Of a stretch of DNA of 23,495 nt, positions 20,374-23,495 are shown piece after piece. Source of the DNA: CAYTED01 sp964537075. Lineage in GTDB: Bacteria > Patescibacteriota > Minisyncoccia > Moranbacterales > UBA1568. The position numbers were made by a program, and so were the translations under genes. The notes beneath the pieces were generated by a model that had not been told where the DNA came from, did not search any database, and was given only the letters and a program-made list of their open reading frames with translations. The DNA is taken from contig CAZIBB010000011.1 in NCBI GenBank assembly GCA_964537075.1, positions 1 through 23,495 of the forward strand, given 5' to 3'. Positions within the stretch are counted from its first letter, which is position 1, and every line of letters begins with the position of its first letter.

Positions 20374-22002
20374 CTACAAGAGGATGAACAATATGCAGAG
20401 CCCGTATCCGCCGACGAGGGTGATGAGCCAGCCCGCGAGATGTCGATAGGGGAATGTCGGATGATCGAGGGTGGATTTTTGAATCAGCCAGAATGTGAGA
20501 GAGCCGAAAAGAAATGCCGGGAGCATGAGTGATGAATCTCGGAGTATGACGACGCTCCCGGTGAAGAGGAGAAACGCCGCACCGCCGATAAAAAGCTTGG
20601 CGGTGTTTTCACCGAGGAGTACGGGGATCGTGAAGACGCCGTCGGCGCGGTCGCCTTTGATATCCTTGAAGTCCTTGAGGGGGAGCATGAGGGCATAGGA
20701 GAGGAGCAGAAAAAAGAGAAGCGGCTTCGGGAGCGATGAGAGACCTTCGGGAGCGATGAGGAAGAATCCCGAGAGGAGAATGAGGAGGCTCGCGCAGGCC
20801 GCCAAAAAAGTCGCGATGAGAGGAAAACGTTTGAGTCGGAACGGCGGGACGGAATAAATCCAAGCGATGGCCTGATAGCAGACGAGGAGGAGGAGAATCT
20901 TGAAAGAGATGCTCCCGGCGAGAATGAGCGAGGCGAGAAAAAATGATGTGCCGATGGCGCGGTACATTTCCGCATCGATAGTATTTCTCGGCAGCGGGCG
21001 ATTCTGATTGGTGATGATGTCGATATTTTTATCGTGGAGATCATTGATGATGACGGAGGCTATCCATGCGGAGATGACGGAAGCGATGAGGGTGAGCACA
21101 GCGAGGATATCGAAGAAGGAAAGATCAATCGGGAGTTCGAGAAAGAAAAAGGCCGCGGCGACGCCGATCAGAGCGAGTCCGCCGTGATAAATGACTTGTG
21201 GGAAACGTACATTATGAAAGAGTGCGAGAAAAAGCTTTCGATTCTCGATAAACAGGAAAATTCCGACGGCGATCACAAGGAGGAGTCCATACACGAGTGA
21301 CATTTTGAAATTGAGCGCGGAGACTGGGTCGATGAGGGGGCGGAAGAAGATGTTGTTCGGAGAGAGAAAGAGACTTGCGACATCGGTTTCGGTGACGGCG
21401 AGAAATCCTTTGGAAAAGCCGCTTACGAGGATGGTGATAAAGGATGGGAAGGTGCCGAGAATGAAGAACAGGGTATAGGAGGCGAGGCTTCCGATGAGAG
21501 CGCGGAGAGAGTTTCTAGTTTTGAGAAAAATGTAGAGAGCGAAGAAGGTGACGGAGAGTGCGACTTCGATGCGGACGCCGTAGGTGATGCCGATCTCCGG
21601 GGTGCTTCCGAAGAAGGTGAAGAACCTTGCGATGAGTCCCCGTATTCCGTCGAATTCATAAAAACTCCAGTACCCTGCTCCTCCGGAGATATACCAATCG
21701 AGCACGGGCGGCATGAGGATGATGAGGAAGCCGAAAAGAAGGATATTGGCGGCTTCTTTGATGGAGGATTTCGCGAAATGGGAGAGCAAGGGGAGGAAAA
21801 GGAGAAAGGAGAAGAGAAAGAAGAGGAAGGTATGGGAAAACTCGAAGAAGAAATAATGAAAGGGACGCGTGGGAAAGCCGCCGATCATATTTTCGATGAG
21901 GAGACGAAGGAGAATTAGTACGAAGAAAGCGGAGAGAAATGAGCCGTAGGTGAGTTCATTTTTTTCGATGAAGGAAATGGCTCTTGTAAGGATATTTTTC
22001 AT
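20374..22002 (-). CDS. UbiA-family prenyltransferase with a large N-terminal membrane extension
   Basis: 542 residues, strongly hydrophobic, with about 15 membrane helices. The C-terminal 270 residues are a UbiA prenyltransferase: the first Asp motif NDLHDKNIDIITNQNRPL at about 320-337 and the second LKDFKDIKGDRADG at about 444-457, both with the Mg-diphosphate-binding aspartates. Such enzymes attach a polyprenyl chain to an aromatic or other acceptor inside the membrane. The first 270 residues hold about seven helices and match no family I know; UbiA proteins are usually about 290-300 residues, so this is a fusion or a long lineage-specific form. The acceptor cannot be read from the context. 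It is a single-gene unit on the minus strand between rsmA and the helicase gene. Confidence 0.87.
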   Translation of the reverse strand: MKNILTRAISFIEKNELTYGSFLSAFFVLILLRLLIENMIGGFPTRPFHYFFFEFSHTFLFFLFSFLLFLPLLSHFAKSSIKEAANILLFGFLIILMPPVLDWYISGGAGYWSFYEFDGIRGLIARFFTFFGSTPEIGITYGVRIEVALSVTFFALYIFLKTRNSLRALIGSLASYTLFFILGTFPSFITILVSGFSKGFLAVTETDVASLFLSPNNIFFRPLIDPVSALNFKMSLVYGLLLVIAVGIFLFIENRKLFLALFHNVRFPQVIYHGGLALIGVAAAFFFLELPIDLSFFDILAVLTLIASVISAWIASVIINDLHDKNIDIITNQNRPLPRNTIDAEMYRAIGTSFFLASLILAGSISFKILLLLVCYQAIAWIYSVPPFRLKRFPLIATFLAACASLLILLSGFFLIAPEGLSSLPKPLLFFLLLSYALMLPLKDFKDIKGDRADGVFTIPVLLGENTAKLFIGGAAFLLFTGSVVILRDSSLMLPAFLFGSLTFWLIQKSTLDHPTFPYRHLAGWLITLVGGYGLCILFILL

Positions 22003-22077
22003 AAAAGACTGTTCGGTATTTCATGTATTGTACGGCGGAAAGCCGCTAAAAACAAGTGTTTTTATGGGAAATGACGG

Positions 22078-22106
22078 GCGACAGAGGCCATCAGGCATGG
22101 TACAAT
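22078..22106 (+). promoter_or_regulatory. Possible promoter of the UvrD/PcrA gene
   Basis: GCGACA (22078-22083), 17 bases, TACAAT (22101-22106). The -35 matches in its last four bases only. Confidence 0.4.
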
Positions 22107-22181
22107 AGGATGGTTTTGAAGTAACTATAGGGACTTTTTTTGTTTGAGCAGAGTTCGAGGCGCAATTGAGGAACGAAAAAA

Positions 22182-22197
22182 TCCGTCAGCCGACGGA
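22182..22197. repeat. Tetraloop hairpin in the helicase leader
   Basis: TCCGTC, AGCC loop, GACGGA: a perfect 6-bp stem preceded by an A-run. Confidence 0.55.
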
Positions 22198-22236
22198 GTA
22201 CTATAGATGTACCGCGTTTCGTACCGGAAATTGTAA

Positions 22237-22272
22237 CCTGCCCGAATTGCTACGCAAATCGTTGCGGGCGGG
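22237..22272. repeat. GC-rich palindromic element just before the helicase gene
   Basis: CCTGCCCG (22237-22244) pairs with CGGGCGGG (22265-22272) with one wobble, around a 20-nt loop. It ends 9 bases before the ATG at 22282, so in RNA it would lie against the ribosome-binding region. Confidence 0.6.
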
Positions 22273-22281
22273 CGAAGAAAT

Positions 22282-23495
22282 ATGCCAAACAAAAAAGTCC
22301 TGAAGAAAAATGATATGCATCCATTGGAAAAGGAACTGAATTCCGAGCAGGCGAGGGCGATGAAGACGACCGAAGGGCCGGTGCTTATCCTTGCAGGTGC
22401 GGGATCTGGGAAGACGAAGACACTTACGCATCGTATTGCCTATCTCATGGCAGAGAACAAGATTCGTCCGCAGAATATCCTCGCGGTGACCTTTACGAAT
22501 AAGGCGGCGCAGGAAATGCGGGAGCGCGTGAAGAAACTCCTTGAGGATCCGGCTATCGGTCTCTCGGGTGCGGCCATGCCGACACTTGGAACATTTCATA
22601 GTATCTGTTCGCGCATTCTCCGAAGCGATATCGAAGTGCTCGGTTATGCGAAGAATTTCACGATTTCTGATACGGACGATCAGATTTCCATCATCAAGAA
22701 GGCGATGCGGGAAAATGAAATCGATCCGGATCAAATAAAGCCACGAGGAATACTCGAAAGAATTTCTCGCGCGAAAAATGATCTGCTCGACGCATCGGGA
22801 TATGCGACGCAGGCAGGAAATTATCTCGAAGAAATCACCGCGAAAGTGTATGCCGTGTATGAAGCGACGCTCCGCAAGGAAAACACGCTCGACTTCGATG
22901 ATCTGATCGCGCTCACGGTGAAGCTCCTCCAGACATCGACCAAGGTGCTCGAAAAATATCAGAACCTCTTCCAATACATTATGGTAGACGAATATCAGGA
23001 CACGAACCGATTGCAGTATACCCTCATCTCGATGCTCGCGGGCAAACACCGTAATCTTTTCGTCATCGGCGATGACTACCAATCTATCTATGGATGGCGA
23101 CAAGCGGATATCCGGAACATCCTCGACTTCGAAAAGGAATATACGGATGCGGTGGTGATTACGCTCGACAGAAACTATCGTTCGACGCAGGTCATCCTCG
23201 ATGCCGCGCATGGCGTGATCGAGAACAATACGAATCAACGACACAAGAAACTCTGGACGGACAAAGCGGCGGGTGAACCGCTTACGCTCTACCCAGCGCG
23301 TGATGAAGAAGAAGAATCCCGTTTCGTCTCGCAGGAAATACAGAAAATGAAAGAGAGTGGACGACGCTACGGAGAATTCGCAATCCTCTATCGAACCAAT
23401 GCACAGTCACGACTCCTTGAAGAAACATTTCTCCGCGCATCGATACCCTATCGCATCATTGGCGGATTGAAATTTTATCAGCGCAAAGAAGTGAA
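22282..23495 (+). CDS. UvrD/PcrA-type superfamily 1 DNA helicase, N-terminal part (cut by window edge)
   Basis: 3'-to-5' DNA helicase of repair and replication-fork clearing. About 404 residues are in the window. The Q-motif LNSEQARAM is near residue 20, Walker A AGAGSGKT at 38-45, motif Ia AVTFTNKAAQEMRERV, then TLGTFHSICSRILR. DFDDLI and motif II VDEYQDTN (D236) follow, then motif III VIGDDYQSIYGWR, motif IV LDRNYRST, and YRTNAQSR. The middle of motif III has Tyr where most UvrD/PcrA have Asp (GDDDQSIY). The frame is open to the last base, so the C-terminal motifs V and VI lie beyond. Start is ATG at 22282; an in-frame ATG 11 codons later is possible. No strong Shine-Dalgarno sequence is present, and a GC hairpin lies 9 bases upstream. 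Confidence 0.95.
   Translation, partial: MPNKKVLKKNDMHPLEKELNSEQARAMKTTEGPVLILAGAGSGKTKTLTHRIAYLMAENKIRPQNILAVTFTNKAAQEMRERVKKLLEDPAIGLSGAAMPTLGTFHSICSRILRSDIEVLGYAKNFTISDTDDQISIIKKAMRENEIDPDQIKPRGILERISRAKNDLLDASGYATQAGNYLEEITAKVYAVYEATLRKENTLDFDDLIALTVKLLQTSTKVLEKYQNLFQYIMVDEYQDTNRLQYTLISMLAGKHRNLFVIGDDYQSIYGWRQADIRNILDFEKEYTDAVVITLDRNYRSTQVILDAAHGVIENNTNQRHKKLWTDKAAGEPLTLYPARDEEEESRFVSQEIQKMKESGRRYGEFAILYRTNAQSRLLEETFLRASIPYRIIGGLKFYQRKEV

Larger units (their letters stand above)
22003..22281. other. Divergent non-coding region between the UbiA and helicase genes
   Basis: There is no credible ORF. It holds a possible plus-strand promoter at 22078-22106, a T7 run at about 22134-22142, and two GC-rich hairpins (listed separately) in what would be the helicase leader of about 170 nt. 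A direct repeat GTACC lies at 22209-22225. No clear minus-strand promoter for the UbiA gene was found. Confidence 0.55.

Noticed and set aside
22201..23244. 347-codon open frame on the minus strand
   Set aside because: It lies entirely antisense to the UvrD/PcrA helicase frame, is rich in Arg, His and Ile as expected for a shadow, and has no recognisable motif.
1..23495. Alternative genetic code (TGA as Gly) as in some CPR groups
   Set aside because: TGA is the natural stop of the NYN gene and the 106-aa gene, and no in-frame TGA interrupts any conserved gene.

Overview
The window looks like a chromosomal segment of a Candidate Phyla Radiation (Patescibacteria, Parcubacteria-like) bacterium. 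The reasons are compact single-copy housekeeping genes packed with short uncharacterised membrane proteins, several divergent versions of core enzymes (guanylate kinase without the P-loop lysine, a very short LspA), a G5/RlpA-type wall protein, weak or absent Shine-Dalgarno sites in front of many genes, and scattered GC-rich palindromes in leaders. TGA ends several genes, so the code is standard and not the Gracilibacteria/SR1 TGA=Gly code. The lineage is inferred from gene style only. No rRNA or tRNA gene is visible.

Layout. 1-3872 (minus strand): rpsA, a strong terminator, then gmk, tilS and the 5' half of ftsH (protein quality control, tRNA-Ile lysidine, GMP phosphorylation, translation). 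3873-4385: a non-coding divergent region with a good plus-strand promoter and a long leader hairpin. 4386-7849 (plus): a metallo-beta-lactamase-fold protein with an eroded metal motif, a one-TM small protein and gyrA, closed by a terminator. 7928-8322 (minus): an orphan 106-aa gene with its own consensus promoter. 8422-9424 (plus): rpsO, a possible small RNA, and a NYN-domain RNase. 9482-10783 (minus): a receiver-like regulator-type protein, divergent from pnp. 10784-11175: an intergenic region with two back-to-back -35 boxes and a 160-nt fold-back in the pnp leader. 11176-13305: pnp. 13489-14700: a one-TM extracytoplasmic protein. 14701-15679: no protein gene, but a near-perfect promoter followed by about 600 nt of structured non-coding sequence, then a repeated hairpin/terminator unit interrupted by a 100-N assembly gap. 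15680-19511 (plus): yraN, dksA/traR-like, lspA, comM and a DUF348-G5-RlpA wall protein. 19563-20366: rsmA. 20374-22002 (minus): a UbiA prenyltransferase with a large extra membrane domain. 22282-end (plus): the N-terminal two thirds or so of a UvrD/PcrA helicase.

The most interesting element is the candidate large structured RNA at about 14876-15475. It has a TTGACT-17-TATAAT promoter behind T-tracts, no convincing ORF, at least seven local hairpins, a long-range closing helix and a pseudoknot-type long-range pairing. It does not show the signatures of tmRNA, RNase P RNA, SRP RNA or 6S RNA that I can check by eye. Second is the 160-nt leader hairpin in front of pnp, which recalls the RNase III/PNPase autoregulatory leader known from E. 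coli. Functionally the window mixes RNA metabolism (pnp, NYN RNase, rsmA, S1, S15, tilS), DNA maintenance and uptake (gyrA, comM, uvrD/pcrA, yraN) and envelope functions (ftsH, lspA, RlpA-like, UbiA).
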